From contig NZ_CP116341.1 of the NCBI RefSeq assembly GCF_033304595.1, forward strand, positions 2,089,001 through 2,153,000: a stretch of 64,000 bases of DNA. Reading direction: 5' to 3'. Of this stretch, positions 45,657-54,051 are shown one piece after another. The number at the start of each line of letters is the position of its first letter. Within the stretch, counting starts at the first letter, position 1. The translations under genes and the position numbers were made by a program. This DNA comes from Sporosarcina jeotgali. Its GTDB lineage: Bacteria; Bacillota; Bacilli; Bacillales_A; Planococcaceae. The notes beneath the pieces were generated by a model. It made no database searches and was not told the DNA's origin. It was given only the letters and a program-made list of their open reading frames with translations.

Positions 45657-46436
45657 ATGGAAGATTTACTGAAACTTAAAGGGAAAAATATTGTTGTGAT
45701 GGGTGTTGCGAACGAGCGCAGCATTGCGTGGGGAATCGCTAAAACACTTTTTGATGTAGGTGCTAATGTTATTTTCACATACCGTAAAGAGCGTTCTCTA
45801 GCGAAACTTGAAAAGGCACTTGAAAAGAATGAATTGAATGCTCGTTTGGTTGCAGAGTGTGATGTAAATGAAGATGAAAGTATTCGTGCTGCGTTTGAAA
45901 AGATTGGTACTGAAGTCGGTGTAATCCATGGCGTTGTCCATTCTGTCGCATTTGCACACGCGGAAGATCTCCATAATGATTTTGTAGAAACATCACGTGA
46001 CGGATATGCATTTGCACAAGATACGAGTTCGTATTCACTTGTTGCCACTGCTCGTGAGGCGCGCCGTTATATGACGGAGGGCGGTTCGATTATTACGATG
46101 AGCTATTTGGGAGCTGAACGAGTTCTGGACGGCTATAATGTGATGGGTGTTGCTAAAGCAGCGCTTGAGGCGTCTATGCGTTATTTAGCTCACGATCTCG
46201 GAAAAGAGAACATTCGTGTGAATGCGGTGTCTGCTGGAGCGGTTCGCACGTTGTCAGCAAAAGGTGTTCCATCGTTTAATACAATTCTTCATGAGATTGA
46301 AGAGAAAGCTCCGCTGCGCCGTAACATTACGTTGGAAGAAGTGGCGAAGATGAGTATGGTAATGTTGAGTGATTTGTCTAGTGGTGTGACGGGCGAAGTG
46401 GTTTATGTGGATGCCGGTTATAATATTATGGGGTAA
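45657..46436 (+). CDS. fabI: Enoyl-ACP reductase (FabI)
   Basis: Last reduction of the fatty-acid elongation cycle, NAD(P)H-dependent, the target of triclosan-type inhibitors. 259 aa. Short-chain-reductase fold with VMGVANERSIAWGIAKTL at the N-terminus and the active-site pair Tyr...Lys in MSYLGAERVLDGYNVMGVAKAA. The late substrate loop is SAKGVPSF. AAGGGGG precedes the ATG by about 10 bases. Confidence 0.96.
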   Translation: MEDLLKLKGKNIVVMGVANERSIAWGIAKTLFDVGANVIFTYRKERSLAKLEKALEKNELNARLVAECDVNEDESIRAAFEKIGTEVGVIHGVVHSVAFAHAEDLHNDFVETSRDGYAFAQDTSSYSLVATAREARRYMTEGGSIITMSYLGAERVLDGYNVMGVAKAALEASMRYLAHDLGKENIRVNAVSAGAVRTLSAKGVPSFNTILHEIEEKAPLRRNITLEEVAKMSMVMLSDLSSGVTGEVVYVDAGYNIMG

Positions 46437-46446
46437 TTTAGAGATT

Positions 46447-46495
46447 AAAAAGGCTGTTCAGATGTCAGTTTTACTGATTTCTGGACAGCCTTTTT
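46447..46495 (+). terminator. Terminator (AGGCTGT family) after fabI
   Basis: AAAAAGGCTGT (46447-46457) pairs with ACAGCCTTTTT (46485-46495), with an imperfect inner stem. Confidence 0.88.
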
Positions 46496-46521
46496 CTTGA
46501 AAAGAGTAAAATTAGAAGGTA

Positions 46522-46650
46522 TTGATTTCCGTTACAGGTGGACGCGGGCCTGCAGGATGCAGGTCATGTAACCGTTGCCGCACGATGCGGCGAACTTAGG
46601 TTGTTTCCATTTGAAGTCCCGCAGGAGTCGCCGTCTTCCGCTTCAATCAT
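46522..46650. repeat. Degenerate intergenic repeat with hairpins
   Basis: Starts ATTGATTTCCGTTACAGGTG and ends GTCTTCCGCTTCAATCA, with CCGCAGGAGTCGCCG near the end. These edges resemble the GC-rich intergenic repeat common in Bacillales genomes (TTTCCGCTACAGGCGGACGC ... CGCTCCAATCA). Inside are two perfect hairpins, CCTGCA-GGA-TGCAGG and GCCGCA-CGA-TGCGGC. It has no reading frame and sits between fabI and argH. Confidence 0.55.
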
Positions 46651-46722
46651 CGGTGTGATGTAAGAATAATATCGTTCATCAGCTTGTGAAAGGAGACACC
46701 AGTTACTATACAACGGTTAAAC

Positions 46723-48048
46723 TCAATAGCCTGCTTTCATAAACTTCTTTGTGCCTTTGTTTAGGATTTCGTCGTAGTCGATGTAGGCATATAGGTCATC
46801 GTCTAGTGAGTTGCTGAAGTTTTTTAGTTCTGCGATTGATAGTTCTTCGATGCCTTTTTTCTCTTGTTCGCAATAGATGATGAGGCGGCCTACGATGCTG
46901 TGGGCATCGCGGAACGGTGTGCCTTTGCTGACGAGGTAGTCGGCGACTTCAGTTGCGTTCAGGAAACCGGCTTTAACGGCGCTGCGCATTTGTTCCGCGT
47001 TCACTTGCATCGTGTCGATCATGCTGGACATGATGTCGATGCAATCGATGACGGTGTCCACTGCATCGAAGAATTGTTCTTTGTCTTCTTGCATGTCTTT
47101 GTTATAGGCAAGCGGCAGTCCTTTAAGGGTTGTTAATAATGCAAATAACGATCCATAAACACGACCTGTTTTTCCTCGGATCAGTTCAGCCGCGTCCGGA
47201 TTCTTTTTCTGTGGCATAATGCTGCTGCCTGTTGAAAACGCATCGGACATTGTCACAAATTTAAATTCTTGGCTGCTCCAAAGAATCAGTTCTTCACTTA
47301 AGCGACTTAAGTGCATCATGATAATAGAAAAATCGGACATCAGTTCCAGCAGATAGTCTCTGTCACTTACACCATCGATATAATTGTCTACTGGCTTAGC
47401 GAAGTGAAGCAGTGCAGTGGTAACGTCACGATCGATTTCATGTGTTGTTCCTGCTAATGCACCGCAGCCCAGCGGGTTTTCATCCATAAGTTCTGCAGCG
47501 TTTTCAATTCGTTTCTTATCGCGTGAAAACATTTGGACATAAGCACCAATATGATGGCTGAACGTGATGACTTGAGCCCGTTGGAGATGTGTATATCCAG
47601 GCATAATGACATCATTTGCTTGTCCTTTTGCAGCTAAAGAATCCATTAGGTTTTGAAGCAGACCCGAGACTTCTTTTGCTTTAGCTTTTGCGTAGAGTCT
47701 CATATCGACTGCAACTTGGTCATTACGACTACGTGCAGTATGCAATTTCTTCCCCGTTTCTCCGATACGCTCTGTTAGCTGTACCTCAACGAACGAATGC
47801 ACGTCTTCATAATTCCCTTCTACTAATAACTGTCCAGAAGCGATATCGTTTTGGATCTCTTCCAACCCATTAATGAGCAATTCTCCTTCTTCAGGTGTCA
47901 ACAAATCACAGTGCACAAGCATAGCCACGTGTGCAAGACTTCCGGCGATATCCTGTTCGATCAGACGGTTATCTACTGGCAATGATGTATTAAATTGTTC
48001 CATGCGCTCGTGTTCTTTAGAAGAAAATCTTCCACCCCAAAGTTTCAT
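46723..48048 (-). CDS. argH: Argininosuccinate lyase
   Basis: Splits argininosuccinate to arginine and fumarate. About 441 aa. Fumarase-superfamily signature GSSIMPQKKNPD near 275, with early LWGGRFSSKE and HTARSRNDQVA. The ATG at 48048 is 9 bases from GGAGG; the in-frame ATG at 48057 directly abuts GGAGG and is less likely. It is separated from argG by 38 kb but has its own promoter and ARG box. Confidence 0.96.
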   Translation of the reverse strand: MKLWGGRFSSKEHERMEQFNTSLPVDNRLIEQDIAGSLAHVAMLVHCDLLTPEEGELLINGLEEIQNDIASGQLLVEGNYEDVHSFVEVQLTERIGETGKKLHTARSRNDQVAVDMRLYAKAKAKEVSGLLQNLMDSLAAKGQANDVIMPGYTHLQRAQVITFSHHIGAYVQMFSRDKKRIENAAELMDENPLGCGALAGTTHEIDRDVTTALLHFAKPVDNYIDGVSDRDYLLELMSDFSIIMMHLSRLSEELILWSSQEFKFVTMSDAFSTGSSIMPQKKNPDAAELIRGKTGRVYGSLFALLTTLKGLPLAYNKDMQEDKEQFFDAVDTVIDCIDIMSSMIDTMQVNAEQMRSAVKAGFLNATEVADYLVSKGTPFRDAHSIVGRLIIYCEQEKKGIEELSIAELKNFSNSLDDDLYAYIDYDEILNKGTKKFMKAGY

Positions 48049-48089
48049 GTAATTCATCCTCCATCGATATGTATAAATATTATAATATA

Positions 48090-48103
48090 TGAATTATAAT
48101 GCA
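48090..48103 (-). promoter_or_regulatory. ARG box (ArgR/AhrC operator) of argH
   Basis: Minus strand TGCATTATAATTCA, a full match to TGNATWWWWATNCA, covering the -10 box. Confidence 0.75.
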
Positions 48104-48121
48104 ATCGAGTCATTTTTGCAA
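48093..48121 (-). promoter_or_regulatory. Promoter of argH
   Basis: Minus strand: TTGCAA (48121-48116), 17 bases, TATAAT (48098-48093). Confidence 0.8.
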
Positions 48122-48143
48122 TCTTCTCTCTCAGCTTCTCAGC

Positions 48144-48172
48144 TTGTATTGCGTTTGTCAAAGAGGTATACT
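48144..48172 (+). promoter_or_regulatory. Promoter of the CDF transporter leader
   Basis: TTGTAT (48144-48149), 17 bases, TATACT (48167-48172). Confidence 0.75.
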
Positions 48173-48208
48173 TATTAGTACGCAACTAATGTGAAGCGAG
48201 TGATAACT

Positions 48209-48331
48209 ATGTATACTATGCTCTTTAATGGCCAATCCTATAAATTTTCAATCCAATCCCCTGACGTCTCTAAGTCAGGGGTTTTTGTTTCCTCTCTGCA
48301 ACTTTATAAAATGGAGGTTATCCGCACATGA
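48209..48331 (+). CDS. Possible leader peptide upstream of the CDF gene
   Basis: A 40-codon frame, MYTMLFNGQSYKFSIQSPDV..., ending TGA in an ATGA overlap with the transporter start. It has no clear ribosome site of its own (GCGAGTGATAACT precedes it), and a terminator hairpin lies inside it. It may be chance, or part of an attenuation leader. Confidence 0.25.
   Translation: MYTMLFNGQSYKFSIQSPDVSKSGVFVSSLQLYKMEVIRT
48258..48290 (+). terminator. Terminator inside the CDF leader
   Basis: CCCCTGAC (48258-48265), loop GTCTCTAA, GTCAGGGG (48274-48281), then TTTTTGTTT. It lies between the promoter at 48144-48172 and the transporter gene, with no upstream plus-strand gene to terminate. Confidence 0.8.
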
Positions 48332-49230
48332 CAAACACTGCACACTCCTTGTCTTCCATCATTGCCATCTGGGTTAGTCTTATTAGCAACATCTTTCTGA
48401 CGATCATGAAAATCATTGTGGGTTATCTATTCCACAGTCCGGTTTTGCTGGCTGACGGATTTCACAACGCCGGAGATGTGGTCGCTTCAGCAGCAGCATT
48501 AACTTCCATGCGCTTTTCAAAACGTCCGCCAGATGAAGATCATCCATATGGACATGGGAAAGCAGAAGTTATCAGTTCTGCCCTCGTCGGACTTATTTTG
48601 GGCGCAGCTGCCATTTACATTGCAATAGAAGCGATTTTCGCGTTTTTTGAAGAGCCCCATAAAGCAAGCGTCCTTGCCTTAATCACCGCAATTATTTCAA
48701 TGATTTGGAAGCAAGCCCTTTATTTCTATACGATGCGGATTGGAAGGAAAGAAAACAGTAAGGGTCTCATTGCAACGGCTTATGATCATTTAGCTGATGT
48801 GTATGCTTCCTTAGCAGCTGTTATCGGTATTGGCCTGGGATTAATCGGTTTTCACTTCGACATCCCTATTCTCTCGTATGGCGATCCGCTTGCTGGACTG
48901 ATTGTCGCGATTCTCGTGATGCGGCTTGCGATTCATATCGGAAAAGAAGCACTGGATATTTTAATGGAAAAAACCGTCAGTGAAGAACGACTGCTGGCAT
49001 TCAAACAATTAATCGAAGAAATCCCTGAAGTAAAACGGGTTGACCGGTTACGCGCGCGTGAGCACGGACATTACGTTCTTGTCGATATTCGTATCAGTAT
49101 TCCTGCGGAGCTTACGATCCAACAAGGTCATGACGTAACGAGCGCACTAAGAAATGCCATCAAGCAAGCAAATCCTGATGTCGGTGAAGTCTTGATCCAT
49201 GTGAATCCATGGTACGAAGAGATCGAGTGA
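48328..49230 (+). CDS. Cation diffusion facilitator (CDF) metal exporter
   Basis: 300 aa, six helices then a cytosolic ferredoxin-like domain (about 215-300). Metal-site residues: ADGFHNAGD in TM2 and ATAYDHLADVY in TM5, which can be read as D-x-x-x-D. PPDEDHPYGHGKAE is the typical TM2-TM3 loop. Relatives export Mn, Fe or Zn; the H-D/D-D set leaves the metal open. GGAGG precedes the ATG by about 12 bases. It is divergent from argH. Confidence 0.9.
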   Translation: MTNTAHSLSSIIAIWVSLISNIFLTIMKIIVGYLFHSPVLLADGFHNAGDVVASAAALTSMRFSKRPPDEDHPYGHGKAEVISSALVGLILGAAAIYIAIEAIFAFFEEPHKASVLALITAIISMIWKQALYFYTMRIGRKENSKGLIATAYDHLADVYASLAAVIGIGLGLIGFHFDIPILSYGDPLAGLIVAILVMRLAIHIGKEALDILMEKTVSEERLLAFKQLIEEIPEVKRVDRLRAREHGHYVLVDIRISIPAELTIQQGHDVTSALRNAIKQANPDVGEVLIHVNPWYEEIE

Positions 49231-49282
49231 CTGTCGGTGTTCATATAAGGTATACTGGAGAGTATTGAAGGAGTTGGATTGA

Positions 49283-49861
49283 ATGATTACTAAATGGATG
49301 AAAAATTATATTGCAGAACACGAATCGCAAGAAGGAATTCCGTTAAATCCACAGCAAAAAGAATTTCTAGAGAAGAAAGAGCTGCTTTCACCTGAAATGA
49401 AGATACTGGAAGCACCGGCTTTCTCACCGGTATATAGTCTATCGAACAAAGAAACAGATGAGCCTCTAGAAACACCTGCAAATACAGGCAGTCTCCCTGT
49501 ATCATTTGTGAAGACTCAACCTGCATCTTATCTATTTGCCGAGGACCCATCATTTGCGGCAATTGGGATCGATGGAGTTGTTCTTGAAGTGGACGATGTC
49601 TTCGAAACCGTCACTGCACTATTCGGACTGCAGGTTCAGAAAAAGCATGGTGAATGGCTTAAAAAGTATATCGACGCACAACTTGGAACAGCACCTGGAA
49701 CGCGCAGCCTGATGTTTTCTGCGGATGATGGACTATGGGACGTAAATATTGCACTTGACTATGTTGATGGTTTTTCCGAGAGTAACACATTCGACGAAAC
49801 GCTTGCTCTTATGTACAAATTTGTGTTCACGATGCTCGTTGCATTAGAGGATGAAGCATAA
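49283..49861 (+). CDS. Conserved-looking protein of unknown function
   Basis: 192 aa, acidic, no signal or membrane segment. I do not recognise it. The N-terminal 80 residues are low-complexity and linker-like (SLSNKETDEPLETPANTGSL). The C-terminal 100 look folded (IGIDGVVLEVDDVFETVTALFG, SADDGLWDVNIALDYVDGF). Only two bases separate it from the methyltransferase gene, so the two are likely co-expressed. AAGGAG lies 9 bases before the ATG. Confidence 0.7.
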   Translation: MITKWMKNYIAEHESQEGIPLNPQQKEFLEKKELLSPEMKILEAPAFSPVYSLSNKETDEPLETPANTGSLPVSFVKTQPASYLFAEDPSFAAIGIDGVVLEVDDVFETVTALFGLQVQKKHGEWLKKYIDAQLGTAPGTRSLMFSADDGLWDVNIALDYVDGFSESNTFDETLALMYKFVFTMLVALEDEA

Positions 49862-49863
49862 TC

Positions 49864-50805
49864 ATGGATCAAGCGAAACATTTATATACGTTTAGCCGGC
49901 ATGACGATGAGTACGAGTTATGCCGACTTGAAATGCGTTCTTTTTTTGAAACGGATACGGACGCGAATTTCATTAGCAGTAATGTGGAAATAGATCCGAG
50001 CAGAAGCGCATTCATGAAGGAACGACTTGACGTGTTAGCAGAATGCGATTCCATTGAAGAAGTCGCAACCTTCGTTTCTGCATTTGAAGAGGATGGACGC
50101 AGTTTCCTGATTCGCTGCCTCAATACGATGCCGCTTGGAGACACCGCTAAGATTGCCCATCCAGACCGCCGAAAGATTGAACGGCAACTTGGATTGGTAA
50201 TGCCCGGCTACGCAGATTTAGCACAACCTGATATTTTGTATGGCATTGTTCAGCTTGACCAGAAATATCTTTTTGGCTATTTGTCAGAAAGTATTTCGGT
50301 ATGGAGACAGCACGTGAAAAAGCCGGAAATGTATTCCACTGCACTCAGCACACGTGTCGCTCGAGCGGTTTCGAATATCGCCGTGCCGCATCCTGAAGGT
50401 ATAAAAGCCATTGATCCTTGCTGCGGGATTGGCAACGTGCTGGTAGAAGCGATCTCTATGGGTATCGATATGGATGGCCGCGATATTAACCCGCTCGCTG
50501 TTCTGGGATCCCGGAAAAACCTTGAACACTTCGGACTAACAGGAACCGTAACGCCAGGTCCTATAGAAGAAGCACCAGGACATTATGACGCAGCCGTAAT
50601 CGACATGCCGTATAACTTGTACACCCACGTCACCCGTGAGCAGCAGGCCTCTATTTTACAGGCTGCCCGCACATTGACAGACAAGCTCGTTATCGTGACG
50701 ATTGAATCGATGGATGATCTGTTAGCTGAAGCTGGTTTTGAAATCCTGGATCGATGTATTGCGAAAAAAGCACACTTTGAGTGGGAAGTTGTTGTGTGCC
50801 GATAA
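49864..50805 (+). CDS. RNA/DNA methyltransferase (Trm11-like)
   Basis: 313 aa. The C-terminal half is a Rossmann SAM domain with AIDPCCGIGNVLVEA (about 181-195) and the amino-methyltransferase motif DMPYNLY near 242, like Trm11/TrmG10 and RlmKL-type N2-guanine enzymes. The N-terminal half lacks a recognisable THUMP domain. A tRNA guanine target is plausible but not shown. It follows the unknown gene above. Confidence 0.78.
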   Translation: MDQAKHLYTFSRHDDEYELCRLEMRSFFETDTDANFISSNVEIDPSRSAFMKERLDVLAECDSIEEVATFVSAFEEDGRSFLIRCLNTMPLGDTAKIAHPDRRKIERQLGLVMPGYADLAQPDILYGIVQLDQKYLFGYLSESISVWRQHVKKPEMYSTALSTRVARAVSNIAVPHPEGIKAIDPCCGIGNVLVEAISMGIDMDGRDINPLAVLGSRKNLEHFGLTGTVTPGPIEEAPGHYDAAVIDMPYNLYTHVTREQQASILQAARTLTDKLVIVTIESMDDLLAEAGFEILDRCIAKKAHFEWEVVVCR

Positions 50806-50838
50806 TGCAAAATACAGTATTACTATTAAGTAAATGTA

Positions 50839-50877
50839 AAAACGAGGGCACCTGACATTTCCAGGTGCCCTCGTTTT
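50839..50877. terminator. Strong bidirectional terminator
   Basis: AAAACGAGGGCACCTG (50839-50854) pairs with CAGGTGCCCTCGTTTT (50862-50877). Confidence 0.92.
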
Positions 50878-50882
50878 TTGTG

Positions 50883-51083
50883 TTATGAACGAGGAAATGA
50901 TTCATTCACATTGAAATCCTTATCCACTAACGGCTTTCCATCCGGACCTTGCATAACTGTTAACCCTAAACCGTATCCAGCGCTGTGCGATAAATACAGC
51001 ACGCCGGTCTGATTATCACGGATCACTTGAAATACTTCCATCTTCCCTTGCTTCTCAATCACTTCAAATCGTTACTCTTTCAT
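50883..51083 (-). pseudogene. DUF6440-family gene with a stop at codon 4
   Basis: Starting at the ATG at 51083 (after AAAGGGAGTG), the frame reads ATG AAA GAG TAA. It then continues for 62 clean codons: RFEVIEKQGKMEVFQVI..., SAGYGLGLTVMQGPDGKPLV, ending NESFPRS-TAA at 50883. The sequence fits the small DUF6440 family, usually about 65 aa. One base change (AAA or CAA to TAA) would explain it. No convincing alternative start is present downstream. Confidence 0.8.
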
Positions 51084-51131
51084 TGTTTCACTCCCTTTCA
51101 ATTACTTCAGCCAATGTCAGCAAAAGTTAGT

Positions 51132-53420
51132 TTATGTTTGTAGTCCATCTAATTCCATTGCTCCGCGCTTCAGCCATTTAGCCGTCAACGTATCTGCACG
51201 CATCATTTGTTCAGGTGTACCTTCAAAAAGTACATGCCCTCCTTTTTTCCCTCCTTCAGGCCCCATTTCAATGATCCAGTCACTGGCACCGATAAAGTCG
51301 AGATTGTGTTCGACGATTATTACAGAATTCCCTTTGTTTACAAGATTCTCGAAAACAGCTAATAGTTTGTCATTGTCCTTTGTGTGCAGCCCTAACGAAG
51401 GCTCGTCTAACAGATAAATCTGTCCTTCATTTTTCAAGTAACTTGCTAGTTTCAAACGCTGCACTTCGCCCCCGCTTAAGGAACTTGTTGTCTGCCCTAA
51501 TGTTAAATACTCCAATCCAACATCTTTTAATGTATTTACCTTCTTCACGATTTTCGGCATGTCAAAATAGCTATTTGTTTCATCTATTGTGAGATCTAAA
51601 ATCTCCACAATATTTTTACCTTCGTATTTATAAGAAAGTGCTTCGTCTGAATATCTCGTTCCGCCGCAAGCTTCACATGTAACGGTTACTGGATCCGCAA
51701 ACGCGACATCCGGTGTTGTGACGCCTTTTCCGTCACATACCGGGCAGGCTCCTAATGAGTTAAAGCTGAATAATCCTGCTGGCTGTCCCGATGCTTTCGA
51801 GAAAATCTTACGGATATCATCCATGATCCCCATATAGGTAGCGAGCGTGGAACGGCTTGATGTTCCAATACTGCCCTGTCCAACTGCAATCGTCTCGGGA
51901 TACTTTTGGGAGAAAGCTTCGAACATTAAAGAACTCTTCCCTGAACCAGAGACACCGCATACAGACACTAATACATTCTTAGGAATCTCCACACTAACAT
52001 CTTTAAGGTTATTATTCGCAGCATTTTTTATTGAGAAATGACTCTCTGCCGCTCTTGGATTTTTATTTATCGCAGGCTTATGGTCCAGTCTAGTTATGCT
52101 TGAAGCATCTTTCAAACCTGACAATTCTCCTTGATAGATCACTTCCCCGCCTTGCACACCAGCTCCTGGTCCCATTTCTATTATTTCATCCGCCACTTTA
52201 ATGACTGCTAGATTGTGTTCAATTACAACCACAGTATTATGATTCTCTTTTAAACTTTCCAGCATCTGCAGCAACATGCTGATTTCTTCGGGGTGAAGTC
52301 CGGCGCTTGGTTCATCAAAGATGTATGTGATGTTATTGAGACTGCTTCCTAAATGACGTGCAATTTTTACCCGCTGGGCTTCTCCGCCTGAAAGAGTACC
52401 CATTTTTCTTGATAAACTTAAATAACCTAAGCCTAAGTCTACAAGCTGCTGCACATTTGGAATTGCCTGCTGTGCAATGGACTTACCGACAGGGTCTTTA
52501 ATTTTCTTCAGTTCGGTAAGTAATTCTGTCAGTTCTAACTGATCGTATTCTGCGATATTAAAACCGTTAATTTTACAATCCAGCACTTTTGGATTCAAGC
52601 CAGACCCATGGCAAGTCGGACATAATGTATGAGTAGACATGGCCAGGACATCTTCTTGTGAAGTTTGTTTTAACTTGGATACATCCCTATTTATATAAAG
52701 ACGTGTAAATCTTGGCAGCAATCCATCCCATTCATGATCATGGGGGCCGTCTTTCGTATGGAATGGCGCAAATACGCGTTCACCTTCAGGGGGGCCATAT
52801 ACCAAAAGGTCATATTGTTCTTTTGAATAGTCTTTGATTGGCTTGTCGGGATCAAATAAACCGCCAGTCATCATCCAATTCCCTTGCCATCCTGACGGGG
52901 ATAAAGGCTTAAATCGCACCGCATATTCTCGAAGTGACTTATCAAAGTCAATCATCTTATTCTTATCGGGGACAATCACTTCCCCATACCCGTTACATTC
53001 TGGACATTTGCCGAAGGAGCTCTGACTCGAAAAGTCAGTAGCCGATCCTATCGGCGGGCTTCCGATACGCGAGAATAAGAGCCGTATTAATGGATGAATA
53101 TCCATATAAGTGCCGACTGTAGAACGAGAATTTCCGCCAACTGGCTTTTGTTCGACTACCACCACAGGACTCAAGTGCTGCATTAGATCCGCATGCGGCC
53201 GTTCATATCTCGGCATTTGGTTTCTGACGTACAGCGGATAGTTCATTGTCATTTGACGTCTGCTCTCCGTTGCTAATGTATCAAAGACCACTGAGCTTTT
53301 TCCTGAACCTGATAGTCCAGTAAACACATTAATCTTTTCTTTCGGTATGTTTAAATCAATATTTTTCAAATTATTTTCTCGCAGTCCTCGTAAAATGATC
53401 TCATCTTTATTTTTTTTCAT
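51132..53420 (-). CDS. UvrA-like ABC protein (UvrA2/DrrC type)
   Basis: 762 aa versus about 950 for UvrA, the short class that lacks the UvrB-binding insertion. It has two ABC halves: Walker A FTGLSGSGKSSVVFDT (33-48) and VCGVSGSGKSS near 490, signatures LSGGEAQRV and LSGGEVQRLKLASYL, and Walker B IFDEPSAGLH and LLDEPSLGLH. The zinc fingers CPECNGYG and CPVCDGKG...CEACGG are kept. Relatives give resistance to DNA-binding drugs in Streptomyces. Role here unknown. It is preceded by an inverted repeat TTCATTGA/TCAATGAA (53467-53495). Confidence 0.9.
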   Translation of the reverse strand: MKKNKDEIILRGLRENNLKNIDLNIPKEKINVFTGLSGSGKSSVVFDTLATESRRQMTMNYPLYVRNQMPRYERPHADLMQHLSPVVVVEQKPVGGNSRSTVGTYMDIHPLIRLLFSRIGSPPIGSATDFSSQSSFGKCPECNGYGEVIVPDKNKMIDFDKSLREYAVRFKPLSPSGWQGNWMMTGGLFDPDKPIKDYSKEQYDLLVYGPPEGERVFAPFHTKDGPHDHEWDGLLPRFTRLYINRDVSKLKQTSQEDVLAMSTHTLCPTCHGSGLNPKVLDCKINGFNIAEYDQLELTELLTELKKIKDPVGKSIAQQAIPNVQQLVDLGLGYLSLSRKMGTLSGGEAQRVKIARHLGSSLNNITYIFDEPSAGLHPEEISMLLQMLESLKENHNTVVVIEHNLAVIKVADEIIEMGPGAGVQGGEVIYQGELSGLKDASSITRLDHKPAINKNPRAAESHFSIKNAANNNLKDVSVEIPKNVLVSVCGVSGSGKSSLMFEAFSQKYPETIAVGQGSIGTSSRSTLATYMGIMDDIRKIFSKASGQPAGLFSFNSLGACPVCDGKGVTTPDVAFADPVTVTCEACGGTRYSDEALSYKYEGKNIVEILDLTIDETNSYFDMPKIVKKVNTLKDVGLEYLTLGQTTSSLSGGEVQRLKLASYLKNEGQIYLLDEPSLGLHTKDNDKLLAVFENLVNKGNSVIIVEHNLDFIGASDWIIEMGPEGGKKGGHVLFEGTPEQMMRADTLTAKWLKRGAMELDGLQT

Positions 53421-53606
53421 AACAGAAACCTCCCTAATTCACCAATGTGTTAATTTCAGTTAAACTTTCATTGACGGTTTTTCATATTCAATGAAGGTAA
53501 ACTTCTTCTAGTAAAGGGTTTCCCTTTTTTCAAGAAATCACACCGATAAAATAAATAACTGTTAGTTCATATTGTAAAGCGATCTTAATTTGCTTCTGGA
53601 TTTCAC

Positions 53607-53655
53607 TCAAATAAAAGTCCCCTTTGATAAGCTATCAAAGCGGACTTTTATTTGA
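53607..53655 (-). terminator. Terminator-like long hairpin
   Basis: TCAAATAAAAGTCC, C mismatch, CTTTGATA, loop AGC, and its complement: a 22-pair stem with one mismatch, next to the DUF2200 stop. Confidence 0.8.
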
Positions 53656-53662
53656 GATTCAA

Positions 53663-54013
53663 CTATTTACGTAATATTTTCTCCATGTTTTTCCCTTTAG
53701 CCAATTCATCAATCAGCTTATCTAAATAACGAATTTCCCGCATCGTCGGTTCTTCGATATCTTCAACTCTGACTCCGCAGACCACCCCTTTGATCAATGT
53801 ACGAGATGGGTTAAGCTTTGGTGCATGAGCGAGGAACGTCTCAAAGTCTGTCTGATTCTCTAACTCCTTCTCTAACTCTTGTTGGCTGAATCCTGTCATC
53901 CAGCAAATGATTTCATCCACTTCTTCTTTTAAACGGCCTTTTCTCTCTGCCTTATTCACATACAGTGGATATACTTTTGCAAAACTCATCGTATAGATCT
54001 TATGGTTAGTCAT
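53663..54013 (-). CDS. DUF2200-family protein
   Basis: 116 aa, with the family N-terminus [23 protein letters not shown] and [19 protein letters not shown] in the middle. No known function. The ATG at 54013 follows a weak GGAGAGATTTA. Its neighbours are unrelated. Confidence 0.83.
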   Translation of the reverse strand: MTNHKIYTMSFAKVYPLYVNKAERKGRLKEEVDEIICWMTGFSQQELEKELENQTDFETFLAHAPKLNPSRTLIKGVVCGVRVEDIEEPTMREIRYLDKLIDELAKGKNMEKILRK

Positions 54014-54051
54014 TTAAATCTCTCCATTCTTTCCCTTGCAAAATATTGATT

